From positions 74,503-138,502 of the forward strand of contig MDVS01000014.1 of the NCBI GenBank assembly GCA_001940645.1: a DNA stretch of 64,000 bases, read 5' to 3'. This DNA is from Candidatus Heimdallarchaeota archaeon LC_3. Lineage in GTDB: Archaea > Asgardarchaeota > Heimdallarchaeia > Hodarchaeales > LC-3. Below, piece after piece: positions 44,522 through 54,559 of the stretch. The position numbers and the translations under genes were made by a program. The notes under the pieces were generated by a model, which saw only the letters and a program-made list of their open reading frames with translations, did not search any database and was not told where the DNA came from. Position 1 is the first letter of the stretch; the number at the start of each line of letters is the position of its first letter.

Positions 44522-45121
44522 TTACAATTGTTGAGATGAAGCCAAACTTTTATTCAATTTTCTTATATTCCAACCTAGTATAAATAAAGAGGAAATTATT
44601 GCAAAAGGAATAATAAATGGTAAAATGTCTATGAAAAATAGCGTAAAAGCCGCCGAACTGATTCCTAATACCGCTACAAATGTAGGAGCACAACAGAGGA
44701 ACCCAGAGAAAAATGATGGGATAATACTCATTATTCCTGTAGCAGGATTAATTTTACAAGCTTTAGGAGCTTCAGTTAGGGAGTAAATGGATAGTGATAT
44801 ATTTAGACCAGCTATTAAACCGAGAAATAGTCCTAAAAATAAGTTCGGAACAGCAATATCAAAACGAAAAGTTCCAATTGAAAGGCGCATAATTGGTTCC
44901 CAATTAAAGGCTGCTCGTTCTCTGAATATTAGTTCAGACCAGTTATCTAATAATAAAAAGTCCAAGGGAATAGCTCTACGCGCAAAGTAAATATGGTTTA
45001 TAAATCCTAAATATAAAATTGCGAATAATCCTGCTATTAAAGTTGTTATTAAAATATATTTAAACCTTATTAGTATATTTCCTACATTTATCCTTTCCGC
45101 TTCTAAATTTATCATTGTCAC
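44522..45121 (-). CDS. Membrane protein with CC motif between two DUF3179 genes (MerT/thiol-metal transporter-like?)
   Basis: This protein of about 199 residues has roughly five membrane segments. FFSGFLCCAPTFVAVLGISS places a vicinal Cys pair at a helix start, as in MerT-like mercury transporters (CC-x-GP-x3-LG) and some DsbD/CcdA relatives. The similarity is short and is an inference. The start is GTG 45121 with AGAGGA 6 nt upstream; ATG 45115 is alternative. It begins 11 nt after the stop of DUF3179 copy 2 and is followed by copy 1, indicating an operon. The adjacent DUF3179 domains each have one conserved Cys, so a thiol or metal relay is conceivable. Confidence 0.7.
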   Translation of the reverse strand: MTMINLEAERINVGNILIRFKYILITTLIAGLFAILYLGFINHIYFARRAIPLDFLLLDNWSELIFRERAAFNWEPIMRLSIGTFRFDIAVPNLFLGLFLGLIAGLNISLSIYSLTEAPKACKINPATGIMSIIPSFFSGFLCCAPTFVAVLGISSAAFTLFFIDILPFIIPFAIISSLFILGWNIRKLNKSLASSQQL

Positions 45122-45132
45122 TATAATTCCTC

Positions 45133-46275
45133 TTAATATATTAAAGTGGTATCTGGATGAAAAGCATACCAAGCAAACCACATAACATCAAAATAAACAA
45201 TTGGTTCTAAAGAGCCTATGCTTGAAGTTCCTTCAATATTCCATTCAGTTCCTGTGTTTACATCAAAGATGGTGTCATTTTCATATTTGAATGTATAAAT
45301 TTGATCTCCTATGTTACTTTTGTATACCCTAGCAACACCTAATTGATCATCATAGAATGTTACTATATTTTGATTGGAAATATTTGCATTTATTACTTTA
45401 TTACTTCTTAATATACTTTTTTCAACTGCTAAATTCGATTCATTAAATGAAATACCGTAAACGATTGTTTTGTCTGCCAATATATCACTTTGAGTCATGA
45501 CAGGAAAAAATGGACCTCCAGAATTATAATAATTATTTGCATCACTATTGTAGCTACCATATGGATCTGATCCATAAGCTCTAAAGTGGCCTGTGTCTTC
45601 TGATAATACTTGAGTATCAGGATGTAAATTGTACCATTGACCCCAAGTAGTCCAGAAAAGTTGAACTGTTTCTAAATCCTGATTTGTATGGTCACCTTGG
45701 ATAGATGTACCTAAAATTTGAGGCCAATAAGAATCTGAATCACGGTCATACATTACTAAGTTACTATTCAAGAGTTTCCCTGATACACCGAAGGTTGTTT
45801 CAATTGTCAAGAAATGTCCCTTAAATCCTACAGCAGATCCAGTTAATGGACAGTATGATAATGTGATCTTTACATCCGAAAATTCCTCATTTACAATCTC
45901 GTGCCAAACTAATATGTATTGAGGATACGCCAAAATATTACCCTGATAATCTAATCCAAACACAATGTCGTTGTCTGAAAGATAAGTGCTAGCTTCTAAA
46001 CCAGATACATATTTAGGATTTTCTATTGGAGGAATTCCATCCTTAGCAACCCCTCCTGATCTGATATTGTCAGATAATTCCGATGAAAGCCATTCTGAAG
46101 CATTAAAGGTTGTTAAAGTAATATTTTGGGGTAAGTAAATCGTTTCACTGCTTTCAGAACCATTATTAGTATCATGAGAAGAATTTGGATAAGAAATTAA
46201 TCCAAATCCAACAACGATACTTATTAAGGTAATTGCAGTTATTAGACCATATTGGAGATTACGCATTCTATTCAA
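45133..46275 (-). CDS. DUF3179 protein, N-terminally anchored (copy 2)
   Basis: This 380-residue paralogue of copy 1 has a membrane helix at residues about 8-30 (LITAITLISIVVGFGLIS), a short Asn/Ser linker, then the DUF3179 domain with ITLSYCPLTGSAVGFKG and SGKLLNSNLVMYDRDSDSYW identical to copy 1. It ends in TTLIY-TAA exactly where copy 1 continues TTLIYWVN. The TAA is immediately followed by the ribosome-binding site of the next gene. Long identical stretches at DNA level with copy 1 (for example around 43840-43940 and 45760-45860) point to recent duplication or gene conversion. ATG 46275 or 46266 starts the protein. Confidence 0.87.
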   Translation of the reverse strand: MNRMRNLQYGLITAITLISIVVGFGLISYPNSSHDTNNGSESSETIYLPQNITLTTFNASEWLSSELSDNIRSGGVAKDGIPPIENPKYVSGLEASTYLSDNDIVFGLDYQGNILAYPQYILVWHEIVNEEFSDVKITLSYCPLTGSAVGFKGHFLTIETTFGVSGKLLNSNLVMYDRDSDSYWPQILGTSIQGDHTNQDLETVQLFWTTWGQWYNLHPDTQVLSEDTGHFRAYGSDPYGSYNSDANNYYNSGGPFFPVMTQSDILADKTIVYGISFNESNLAVEKSILRSNKVINANISNQNIVTFYDDQLGVARVYKSNIGDQIYTFKYENDTIFDVNTGTEWNIEGTSSIGSLEPIVYFDVMWFAWYAFHPDTTLIY

Positions 46276-46611
46276 CTTACTATTTTATCTATTTTTTTTT
46301 AATTACTTAGATTAAATTGGTTGAATTTCTTTTATGTATCTTGTCAGCTCTCAATGACTAAGCATTAGAATGCAAATTCTCTTTTAAGATAGAAAAGAAA
46401 AATAATATAATCAATTGGATTAAGAATTGTCAATTTTATATTGTAAAGAACCGTTGATTAATAAGAAAATTAAATAATTTCAGTCAAAATCAAAAATAGA
46501 TCGACTTTTATTAAACAATTCGACATGCCTACAGCGATTGCATGTCATATTTATGTTGTCTAAATATTCGATTTAGGTTTTAAAACATTTCTTGATCCTG
46601 TATTGTGTTTA
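46276..46611. other. Intergenic stretch, nothing recognised
   Basis: AT-rich with many stops. It probably contains the promoter of the DUF3179 operon next to 46275. Confidence 0.4.
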
Positions 46612-47097
46612 TTAGTCATACACATAGTAGATATAATCCGACTCTTTAACTGGTTCGAATCCCTTTTCACGCAGAAACATTCCTATTTGCCCCCGATGAT
46701 AAGATTGATGATGTGAAATTAATTGAATGAGTATATTGTCTAATGATGTTTTTAATTTCAGTCCTTTAATTGATGTATAAGAAATTTCTTTATTTAACTC
46801 CTCTTCATTAATACTTTTAATAAAGTCAATCAATTGATTGTCTATGTCTAACCAGTCTCTTTCAACTGATTCCCAATCAGAATAACCTTCTGAAGATCTA
46901 ATATTTTTAGGACTGATTCCATCAATTCTCTTCATCCAAAGATCTACAGCACCGAAAATATGAACAACAACATCCAACAAAGGACCATAGGGAGTTTCAA
47001 TACTAAAATTTTCAAACTCTAGTTTCCTTAGATTTTCACGGAATCTATCATTAGCCCATCTCTGATAGTTAGCTAAATTTAAAAAATATTCTTTCAT
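46612..47097 (-). CDS. DinB-family protein
   Basis: This 161-residue protein has a four-helix bundle pattern: LANYQRWANDRFRENLRKL, LLDVVVHIFGAVDLWMKRI with the first His ligand, and LIQLISHHQSYHRGQIGMFL with the H-x3-H pair. Three histidines in these positions make the metal site of DinB/YfiT-like proteins. Members act as metal-dependent thiol transferases (bacillithiol, mycothiol and so on) or are uncharacterised; no thiol is known for this lineage. Length is standard. Single gene. Confidence 0.85.
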   Translation of the reverse strand: MKEYFLNLANYQRWANDRFRENLRKLEFENFSIETPYGPLLDVVVHIFGAVDLWMKRIDGISPKNIRSSEGYSDWESVERDWLDIDNQLIDFIKSINEEELNKEISYTSIKGLKLKTSLDNILIQLISHHQSYHRGQIGMFLREKGFEPVKESDYIYYVYD

Positions 47098-47223
47098 AAT
47101 GGTAATTAACCTGAATTTATTACTGATAGAAAAGAATTGAAATTTAAATATATCAATTAGTTTTTTTCAAATAACTATAATTAGTTACGAAGTTATGAAA
47201 AACTCGCCTAAACAGTATTCATC

Positions 47224-47754
47224 ATGTTCAATAAATTAAAATTACCTCGCAATTATTCAAAAGCTTTAAAAAATCTAGAATTATTAAAGTTAGATAAAGA
47301 AATATGGATTGATGCAGGTTGTGGCAAGGGTACATACTCTATTCCATTATCCTTTTTTGTAGATAAAGTAATTGCTTTAGATACCAATAAATATAACTTG
47401 GAAACACTTAATAATTTTATAAAGGATAATAAAATTACCAATATAGAATCGTTCATTTTCGATTTCAACAATAAATATAAAATTTTATTTGATAATGTAG
47501 ATGGAATTCTTTATTCCTTCTCCTTACATTTTCAAAAAGAAATTAGTAATGTTTTAAATAACTCATTTGATGTATTAAAAAAAAACGGAGGAAGAGTAGT
47601 AATTATAGAGTATGAGAGGAAAATTCCTGTTCCATGGATTCCTTATCCGATAACTGAAAAAAAAATGATAGAATTACTACAAAAAGCAAAATTTGACAAT
47701 ATTTCAAGAATTTTCAAGAATAATAGATACTACATATTAGAAGCAATTATATAA
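47224..47754 (+). CDS. Class I SAM-dependent methyltransferase
   Basis: This 176-residue cytosolic enzyme has motif I WIDAGCGKGTYSIPLSF (Gly-rich SAM loop) and the acidic ribose-binding residue in KVIALDTNKYNLE. Motif IV-like YSFSLHFQKEISNVL and post-motif KNGGRVVIIEYERKIPVPW follow. It is close in layout to small ubiE/menG-like methyltransferases, which methylate metabolites. Substrate unknown. It converges with the EamA gene (3-bp gap). Confidence 0.88.
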   Translation: MFNKLKLPRNYSKALKNLELLKLDKEIWIDAGCGKGTYSIPLSFFVDKVIALDTNKYNLETLNNFIKDNKITNIESFIFDFNNKYKILFDNVDGILYSFSLHFQKEISNVLNNSFDVLKKNGGRVVIIEYERKIPVPWIPYPITEKKMIELLQKAKFDNISRIFKNNRYYILEAII

Positions 47755-47757
47755 TTA

Positions 47758-48717
47758 TTATTTCTCTTCTGAAAAGTTCTGAGCTTGATTAATTTGTATA
47801 AATAAAACGCTTAAAATTATAAGAATTATTCCGACCCAATCAAGAAAATTTGGTTGTTCTCCTAAAAATAAAACTGAAAGAAACACAATTTGTGGAGTCA
47901 TGGTGCTATTTATTATAGTACTGTCAACAGCTCTTAAAGTTTGCATGGTTTTATTCCAAATTGTAAATGCTAAAGCAGTATTAAATATACTTAACCAAAT
48001 TATGTAGATAATCGATGTTAAGGATAATACTGGAATTGGTTCTACAATTAATGCAATAATTAACAATATTGTTGATCCAAAAACCATACTTATTGTTGTG
48101 ACTAGTACTGCTCCCACTCGTTTACTTCTATTGATCGATCGCCCTATAATAGACGATCCTGCATTAGCTAACATTGCTAAAATCCCTATTAATAGTCCCA
48201 AAAAACTAAATTCTAAAGTTATTTTGTCATCAAAGTAAAGAATTACGCCTATTAGAGCAACAAGAATTAACAATAGTTGAATTTTATTGATTGATTCTTT
48301 GAGGAATATCAATGAAAAAATCAGAACAATAATAATAGTAAAATTTAATATTAGAGAAACTGTGATTGCCTCAAGAAAAAATAATGATAAAAACATCCCT
48401 CCTTGGGTAAATGTTATGAAGAAAAGACCATAAATAGCAATGTAACCAAGATCTTTATTTGATATTTGGGAGACTGCAATTTTTATGTCATTTTTCATTA
48501 CAACATAAAAAATCAAAATAATCGAAGCTAAAAAGTAACGTAATCCCGAATAAAGAATTGGGGGAATATTTTCCTCTTCTAAACCCCATTTAATAAGTAG
48601 CCAAGAAGAAGACCATAAAACTGTTACAAAAATTGCTTGAATCACTGCGATAAGGTATTTTTTTGAAAATTTGGTTTTATTTTCAACTAAATCTTCATTT
48701 CTATTAATAATAACCAA
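47758..48717 (-). CDS. EamA/DMT-family transporter
   Basis: This 319-residue membrane protein has ten predicted helices in two repeated EamA halves. The first half opens with VLWSSSWLLIKWGLEEENIP and continues SGLRYFLASIILIFYVVM. The second has ILAMLANAGSSIIGRSINRS and ends FLSVLFLGEQPNFLDWVGII, the conserved helix 9-10 region (LGE near a Pro). DMT transporters export or import metabolites such as amino acids or nucleotide sugars; substrate not inferable. Confidence 0.9.
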   Translation of the reverse strand: MVIINRNEDLVENKTKFSKKYLIAVIQAIFVTVLWSSSWLLIKWGLEEENIPPILYSGLRYFLASIILIFYVVMKNDIKIAVSQISNKDLGYIAIYGLFFITFTQGGMFLSLFFLEAITVSLILNFTIIIVLIFSLIFLKESINKIQLLLILVALIGVILYFDDKITLEFSFLGLLIGILAMLANAGSSIIGRSINRSKRVGAVLVTTISMVFGSTILLIIALIVEPIPVLSLTSIIYIIWLSIFNTALAFTIWNKTMQTLRAVDSTIINSTMTPQIVFLSVLFLGEQPNFLDWVGIILIILSVLFIQINQAQNFSEEK

Positions 48718-48863
48718 GTCCTCTTGATTCTAATGATTCTTTAACAAATTAAATGTGTTTGTAGAGGGTGACGAAAAATTTATTGCTCAAAATAAAGAAA
48801 GATTTTAAAAAATAGAATAAAAAATTCAAGAGACTAATAACCATGCTTACTCAAAAGAGTAAA

Positions 48864-51800
48864 TCAATATTTAAAGTCGTAAGGTCTTATAACTCCGAAA
48901 AGAAGGTCATTATTCCCCAATTTAATGGTTTTTAGTTTAATTTCTGCATCAAATATCTTTTGATTAACTGCTTTTTTGTGCCTAAAGAGAAATTTCTGTT
49001 CTTCTCCAAAAAATGCTTGACTAATCTTTTCGACAATTTTTGCAAAACTATATTGCCCGTCTGGTTGAGTTTTTGGTGCAAATTCTATTATCGATTTCCC
49101 AATTATGGTTTCTTTTGATTTATGTCCAAAAAGTCTTACCATAGCATTATTACAATCAATAATAACATCTTTATCTAAAATACAAACTCCATCATCTACT
49201 AAATCGAAAATAATGTTATATTTGTTTTCGTTTTCAGCTAAAGTCTTTTTTGATTTTTCTAACTCTGTAATATTTAAGTATTTTACCCAAACCCAAGCAT
49301 AGTTCTCCCTATATTCCTCAGGAACAATTTGAATAATATTAAACGTCTTTTCTAAGCCATTTTTGATTTTGAGATTAAGTAAGAAAGACTGTTCAAACTT
49401 ATTCTCGTCAATCCCTAAAAAAATTTGTATATAAACAGGAATAAGATAAGGTTGGGATTTAGGATCAAAATATATAGTTAATTTTTCAAATTCTTCTATT
49501 GATTTACCTTCTATTTCATCTAATGTTGCTTGATTTACATTAATGACTTTGATTTTTCTGATGATTGACAAAAGTTCATCTTGATTATTTTCCAAATATT
49601 CTTTGAGGTTTACTATTCCTTTATTCCTTAGAGTATTAAGATGTGATTTTACTCCTGAATAATCTCTAATTGATTGAGCTATTGGTGATTGCTCAAATAA
49701 ACTCTTAAGCTTCCACTCGCTCTTTTTTAATTCTTTTTTATCCATAATTCGATCAGTAATATCTCTAACTATTGCTAACACTTCTTCAATCCCATTAATA
49801 ACCATTCGAGCTTCATAATAATGAGGCTGGTCTTTTAAGGATAAAGAATATTCAAATTTGGTTATTTCATTTTCAGATTCAAATAAATATTCAATGTTTT
49901 CTTTAAACATGCTAGCTACATCTTTGGGAAGGACATCAAAGCAAGTTTTTCCTAAAAATTCATCTGGAGGTAAATATAGGGACTCTTCAGCTCCTCGGAA
50001 TGAAATAATCTTGGTATCTCTGTCCATCCTGAAAAACATATCTGGAATAGCACTAAGCATGGCTTCATTTTGGATCTCTGCATGTTTACGATCAGTTATA
50101 TCCATAAACACACCATAAGCAATATTTATTCCTCCTTTCAGTTCTGTAGATATTGCTTTGTCATGAAGCCAAATCCACTTTCCGTCTTTTCTTTGAATCC
50201 TATATTCAATATTAAATTCATCTTTATTTTCAAAAAGGAGCTGGTAACGGTTAGTTACACTTTCCAAATCATCAGGATGGATTCTACCAAACCAGAGTTC
50301 TTCACCCCCTTTAATTATTTCTTGTTCGGAGTAACCGTATACTTGATACACATTTGAACTGATGAAAATCGTTTTTCCAGATTCGTCGGAAATCCAGGAA
50401 ACGGCTGGAATATTATCAATTAGGTTGTGATATTTTGATTCACTTTCAATTAATGCATTTTTTGTTTTAGTTTGCTCTGTGACGTTTCTAACAATTGTTA
50501 GAACTTGATCTACACCGTTCTCCACCATTCTGGCCTCATAATATCGGATTCCAGTTTTAAAAGGTAGTGAATATTCAAAACTACTAGTTTCTTTGCTCCG
50601 CAATGTTTTTTCGATATTGTACATATAAATTTCTGCTACATGTTCGGGTAAAGTCTCTGAAACAGTTTTTCCTATAAATAATTCCGATTTAATAAATAAA
50701 TCCTTTTTCGATCCTTGAAAAGATAAATGTTTTCCATTCTTATCTAACTGAAATAATAAATCTGGTAATGCTTTTAGTATAGCTTTACTTTTGCGTTCGC
50801 TCTCCGCTACACGTTTTCTCTCGATTACTGTTTGAGTTATATCATTTATCCTCATCCAGACAACATCAAATTTGTCCCTATTCGCTTGAGGGATAAAAAT
50901 ACTGACCCTAAGATAAATTATTTTATTTTTGTCTTTCAATTCTGTCTCAAATTCTTGAGTAATTATATTTTCAACAAAGTAACGAATCATATCATAAGCA
51001 TATTTCTTGTTTTCATTAAACAGTCCCTTTAAAGATTCATACCTATCTTTATTAAATTCGTCAAGTGTACGATTTCCAACTCTAAACATTCCAGCCTTGT
51101 TTACCCTCGAAATTTTCATTCTTTTATTTATTTCATAATAGTTAGACAATTTCATTATTTCTGTTTTATAAGTTTCGGGAAATTGCTTTTTTATTTTTTC
51201 AATGAAAGATTTCGCTCCTGAAACATCCCATTCATAACTAGGAGTGGGGATATCTTCAAAAAGTTCTCGAAATTTTTCTTCACTTTCTTTTAATTGCAAT
51301 TCTTTTTGAATCTTATCTGATATATCACGCACTATAGTAGCCAAGTAATTTCTGTTTTTATATCTAAAGGAGCTTGATTTGAATTCGACAGTAAAAACAG
51401 ATCCATCTTTTTTCCTATTAAGTCTATGAGGGACAATTACTATTTTTTCGTCTTTTATTTTATTTAAAACTTCAGAGGTTTTATCCATCTCAACAGTAAT
51501 ATCTTTAACATGTAATTTCAAAAAATCCTCCCGAATATAACCATACATTCGCTCAGCTGCTGGATTTACATCAAAAAATCGTTTAGTTTCTAAATCCAAT
51601 ATTAAAATGGCATCTTCATTATTTTCAAATATTAATCGATATTTCTCCTCACTTTCTTTCAGAGCTTGTTCAGTTCGTTTTTTATTAACAACTGAATAAA
51701 TTGTATGTATTAACTCTTTATAACGACTCTTGATATCTGTACCTTTATTAATATAGTAATCAGCTCCTAAATTAAGAGCCTCTATACAAACTTCTTCTCG

Positions 51801-52094
51801 TCCACGCCCAGTAAATATTATAACCGGAAGTCCACTATATATTGGATTCTTACGAATTTCAGCTAGAATCTCTAAACCATTTTTTTCCGGCATTTCATAA
51901 TCAGAAATAAGTACATCATATTCTCTTTCATTAATAACATCAAAAAGTTTAGTAGAATCTGCTAGTGTGTCAATAATTAAACGTTCTTGACTTTCTTTAG
52001 TCAAATAAATCTTTGTTAAATCTAAAAAGGATTCATTATCATCTAATAATAAAATTCGGATAAAATCGGTTTTTGCAGAATTCAGAAAAATCAC
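48864..52094 (-). CDS. Large REC plus multi-PAS signalling protein without kinase domain
   Basis: This is a 1076-residue soluble protein. REC occupies about residues 12-130: acidic pair D18/D19, phospho-acceptor D65 in VLISDYEMPEKNG, IIFTGRG and YYINKGTD. About six or seven PAS/PAC units follow, such as EEKYRLIFENNEDAILILDL, SKYHNLIDNIPAVSWISDES and NKYNIIFDLVDDGVCILDKD. No HisKA, HATPase, GGDEF or HTH is present. The start is GTG 52094. It is a close paralogue of the 58002-60746 protein; whole segments agree almost base for base. It is divergently placed from an MCP gene, suggesting a joint sensory role. It may receive phosphate from a separate kinase or act by protein contacts. Confidence 0.85.
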   Translation of the reverse strand: MIFLNSAKTDFIRILLLDDNESFLDLTKIYLTKESQERLIIDTLADSTKLFDVINEREYDVLISDYEMPEKNGLEILAEIRKNPIYSGLPVIIFTGRGREEVCIEALNLGADYYINKGTDIKSRYKELIHTIYSVVNKKRTEQALKESEEKYRLIFENNEDAILILDLETKRFFDVNPAAERMYGYIREDFLKLHVKDITVEMDKTSEVLNKIKDEKIVIVPHRLNRKKDGSVFTVEFKSSSFRYKNRNYLATIVRDISDKIQKELQLKESEEKFRELFEDIPTPSYEWDVSGAKSFIEKIKKQFPETYKTEIMKLSNYYEINKRMKISRVNKAGMFRVGNRTLDEFNKDRYESLKGLFNENKKYAYDMIRYFVENIITQEFETELKDKNKIIYLRVSIFIPQANRDKFDVVWMRINDITQTVIERKRVAESERKSKAILKALPDLLFQLDKNGKHLSFQGSKKDLFIKSELFIGKTVSETLPEHVAEIYMYNIEKTLRSKETSSFEYSLPFKTGIRYYEARMVENGVDQVLTIVRNVTEQTKTKNALIESESKYHNLIDNIPAVSWISDESGKTIFISSNVYQVYGYSEQEIIKGGEELWFGRIHPDDLESVTNRYQLLFENKDEFNIEYRIQRKDGKWIWLHDKAISTELKGGINIAYGVFMDITDRKHAEIQNEAMLSAIPDMFFRMDRDTKIISFRGAEESLYLPPDEFLGKTCFDVLPKDVASMFKENIEYLFESENEITKFEYSLSLKDQPHYYEARMVINGIEEVLAIVRDITDRIMDKKELKKSEWKLKSLFEQSPIAQSIRDYSGVKSHLNTLRNKGIVNLKEYLENNQDELLSIIRKIKVINVNQATLDEIEGKSIEEFEKLTIYFDPKSQPYLIPVYIQIFLGIDENKFEQSFLLNLKIKNGLEKTFNIIQIVPEEYRENYAWVWVKYLNITELEKSKKTLAENENKYNIIFDLVDDGVCILDKDVIIDCNNAMVRLFGHKSKETIIGKSIIEFAPKTQPDGQYSFAKIVEKISQAFFGEEQKFLFRHKKAVNQKIFDAEIKLKTIKLGNNDLLFGVIRPYDFKY

Positions 52095-52348
52095 TCATTT
52101 ACATTTTTATTTATTATTGAAAAAGTATTTGCTAGCATCTTAACATCCTCTTTGGACAATGAATTTCTTTTTCTCAGGTCTCAATACGAAAAAAAATTTT
52201 CGTTGGGAAATCAATTTTATTTTCCATTATCAAAAATTATTTCGCTATGGGTCACCTACATTTGTTCAAAAATTTTATCTCTAATAATTCTTTAGTGAAT
52301 TTACTATGATTTATTTAGTAATAGAGACAAAAAAAGTGTGAAATAATA

Positions 52349-54157
52349 ATGAATATTCTAAAAAGACTAAAATTTAAACAAAAATTATATTTGAGCTTCG
52401 GTATATTAGTTCTATTTACCCTTTTAATATCCGTGGTAACATATACTTCTGTTGGCCAAATAAATAATAATTATCAAGACTTAACAGATAAGGAATTAAT
52501 AAAATTAGATCTAGCAAATGAGATAAAATATTTGGATTCAGAACTCACAAGTTCTCTAAAAGAATTTCTATTTAATCCAGTTGAGGAAGTTAATCTAAAG
52601 TATCTAGATTATGCCACAGAGTTGGACAACGCTCTTCTTAATGCTAAAGGAAATTCATCTAGTCAAGTAGAACTCGATATTTTTCAAGGTATAGATGATG
52701 TTAATGTCATTTTAATTGAACAAGAAACATTCATGATGGAAAAATCAATTGAAAACCAGGCAGAAATCTTTGATTTATTAGATACCAATTATTCTTTTTA
52801 TAAACAGGTATACTTAAGCAATTTAAACTTATTCTTTAATTATGCACAAACTGAATATGATAACGCTCTATCCTCAAACGATACGGCTCTATTAGCCAAT
52901 CTTAGTTCCTTGTTGCAAGTTGCCAATGATATAAAATACTATGATACAATTCTGACGTTGAACCTTTATAAAATTCTTTTTCAACCAACGAAAACTAATG
53001 TTTATGAACCTATTTATTTAAATGCTGCTGATAATTTGACTATTGCACTTAACGCTGCAATTAATGCTACTTCAAACAATGCTACAATCCAAAGTTGGTT
53101 TGATAATGTCAATGAAGCTAATAATATTCTTATAGAACAAGAAACATTCATGATTACTGAATCTCAAGTGAATTCAGTTGAAATATTTCTCATTTTTGAT
53201 GGTGTTTATGCAGGAAATAAATCTATATATGCTTCTTATCTGAACCAATATTTCTCATTTTCTCAATCACGATTGCTTACTCTAGAACATAATATACAAA
53301 ATCTAGTAACATCCACAACAGTAATAATTCTAGTTTTAGGAGTAATGGCTTTATTACTTGGGTCATTTTTATCAATTGTTTTAGTTAGATCAGTAATTAA
53401 ACCTTTACATAACGTCGTAAATGTTTCTAAAAAGATTGCAGATGGAGATTTAACCGTTGAATTGAAAAATGAATCTAAAGCAAATGATGAATTAGGTGAA
53501 CTTTCTCAATCATTTTCAAATATGCTTAATTACCTAAAACCCACTGTTTCGACAATATCTAGCATCGCATTACAATTATCATCTAATAGTCAGGAGATGG
53601 CATCTTCAGCAGAAGAAGTTAATGCTACCAGTGAAGAAATTTCATCCATTACTCAACAAATCTCAAAAGGTACTCAGGATCAAACAAATCAGGTAAGAGA
53701 ATCTGTTAAAAAAGCTAATGATCTAAAAACTACTTTCGATGAGAAAATTAAAGGTATTAAAGTTGCTTCGGAATTGATTGAAGTAATAACCTCACAAGTA
53801 AACATGCTAGCTTTAAATGCCAGTATTGAAGCTGCACGAGCTGGTGAATATGGTCGTGGTTTTGCTGTTGTAGCTGAAAATATTCGTAGTTTAGCTGTTG
53901 AGACCAAAAATTCTGTCGATGAAGTTAATTCTTATGTAAAAGATCTTCAGGATTCACTTGGTCTTTCAATTACTTCGATTAATGAATCTATTGAGCAAAT
54001 TGCTTTAGTTTCTGAAGAAACTGCATCTGGAGCTGAGGAAGCTAGTGCTGCAACTGAAGAACAGGCTGCTACAATGGAGCAAATTAGTGCTTCAGCCCAG
54101 GAATTAGCAGAACTATCTTTAGAATTGGAAAGACTTCTCAAGCAATTCAAAATTTAA
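52349..54157 (+). CDS. Methyl-accepting chemotaxis-type transducer with duplicated helical ectodomain
   Basis: This 602-residue protein has TM1 at about 13-33 and an extracytosolic helical region of about 290 residues. TM2 lies at about 322-346 ([20 protein letters not shown]), then HAMP ([20 protein letters not shown]) and a signalling coiled coil. The hairpin tip [20 protein letters not shown] sits near residue 490, with [15 protein letters not shown] following, matching the MCP core. The ectodomain contains an internal repeat: [15 protein letters not shown] near residue 125 and [15 protein letters not shown] near 270. Glu/Gln-rich heptads ([20 protein letters not shown]) carry likely methylation or packing sites. 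No CheA/CheW/CheY gene is in the window. Confidence 0.92.
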   Translation: MNILKRLKFKQKLYLSFGILVLFTLLISVVTYTSVGQINNNYQDLTDKELIKLDLANEIKYLDSELTSSLKEFLFNPVEEVNLKYLDYATELDNALLNAKGNSSSQVELDIFQGIDDVNVILIEQETFMMEKSIENQAEIFDLLDTNYSFYKQVYLSNLNLFFNYAQTEYDNALSSNDTALLANLSSLLQVANDIKYYDTILTLNLYKILFQPTKTNVYEPIYLNAADNLTIALNAAINATSNNATIQSWFDNVNEANNILIEQETFMITESQVNSVEIFLIFDGVYAGNKSIYASYLNQYFSFSQSRLLTLEHNIQNLVTSTTVIILVLGVMALLLGSFLSIVLVRSVIKPLHNVVNVSKKIADGDLTVELKNESKANDELGELSQSFSNMLNYLKPTVSTISSIALQLSSNSQEMASSAEEVNATSEEISSITQQISKGTQDQTNQVRESVKKANDLKTTFDEKIKGIKVASELIEVITSQVNMLALNASIEAARAGEYGRGFAVVAENIRSLAVETKNSVDEVNSYVKDLQDSLGLSITSINESIEQIALVSEETASGAEEASAATEEQAATMEQISASAQELAELSLELERLLKQFKI

Positions 54158-54197
54158 ATAAAAAGGTAGTTATAGAACTTTCAGTAACTTTTTGAGA

Positions 54198-54491
54198 ATG
54201 ATTTTAATGCAAAATTATAGAATTGGTGAGATAATGAAATCTTTAGGAGAATCTTCTTACAATCTTCAAAAAGCAGCGAAAAAAATGAAACAGGTAGCTC
54301 AAAAAATGCAAAAAACGAAACAAGAATTAGTAAAAAGCATGAAACAAACTCAAAAAAATTACAAGGAGCTAAATCTCCATTTTTTTCACAAAAATTTATG
54401 TTTTTCGGTTGGAGAAAAAGTAAAACAATTTGAAAACAATTATATTATCATTGATCAAGGCAAAAATATAATTATTCATGAAACTATTTAA
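54198..54491 (+). CDS. Small coiled-coil protein following the MCP
   Basis: A protein of about 97 residues: a basic amphipathic helix (KSLGESSYNLQKAAKKMKQV then AQKMQKTKQELVKSMKQTQK) precedes a small beta segment (NYIIIDQGKNIIIHETI). It starts 40 nt after the MCP stop on the same strand, so it may be co-transcribed. ATG 54198 or 54207 starts it. No family recognised. It could bind the MCP coiled coil, or be a fragment of an older gene. Confidence 0.45.
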   Translation: MILMQNYRIGEIMKSLGESSYNLQKAAKKMKQVAQKMQKTKQELVKSMKQTQKNYKELNLHFFHKNLCFSVGEKVKQFENNYIIIDQGKNIIIHETI

Positions 54492-54559
54492 ATCAGCAAA
54501 CTATTATCTAAGGCTTACAACATTGAAAAGCAAAAAGCAATTTAAGAAACTTATAAAAA

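Noticed and set aside
46640..46665. GGTTCGAATCC, resembling a tRNA T-loop.
   Set aside because: It lies inside the DinB coding frame, and no acceptor or anticodon stems flank it. No other tRNA-like element was found in the window.
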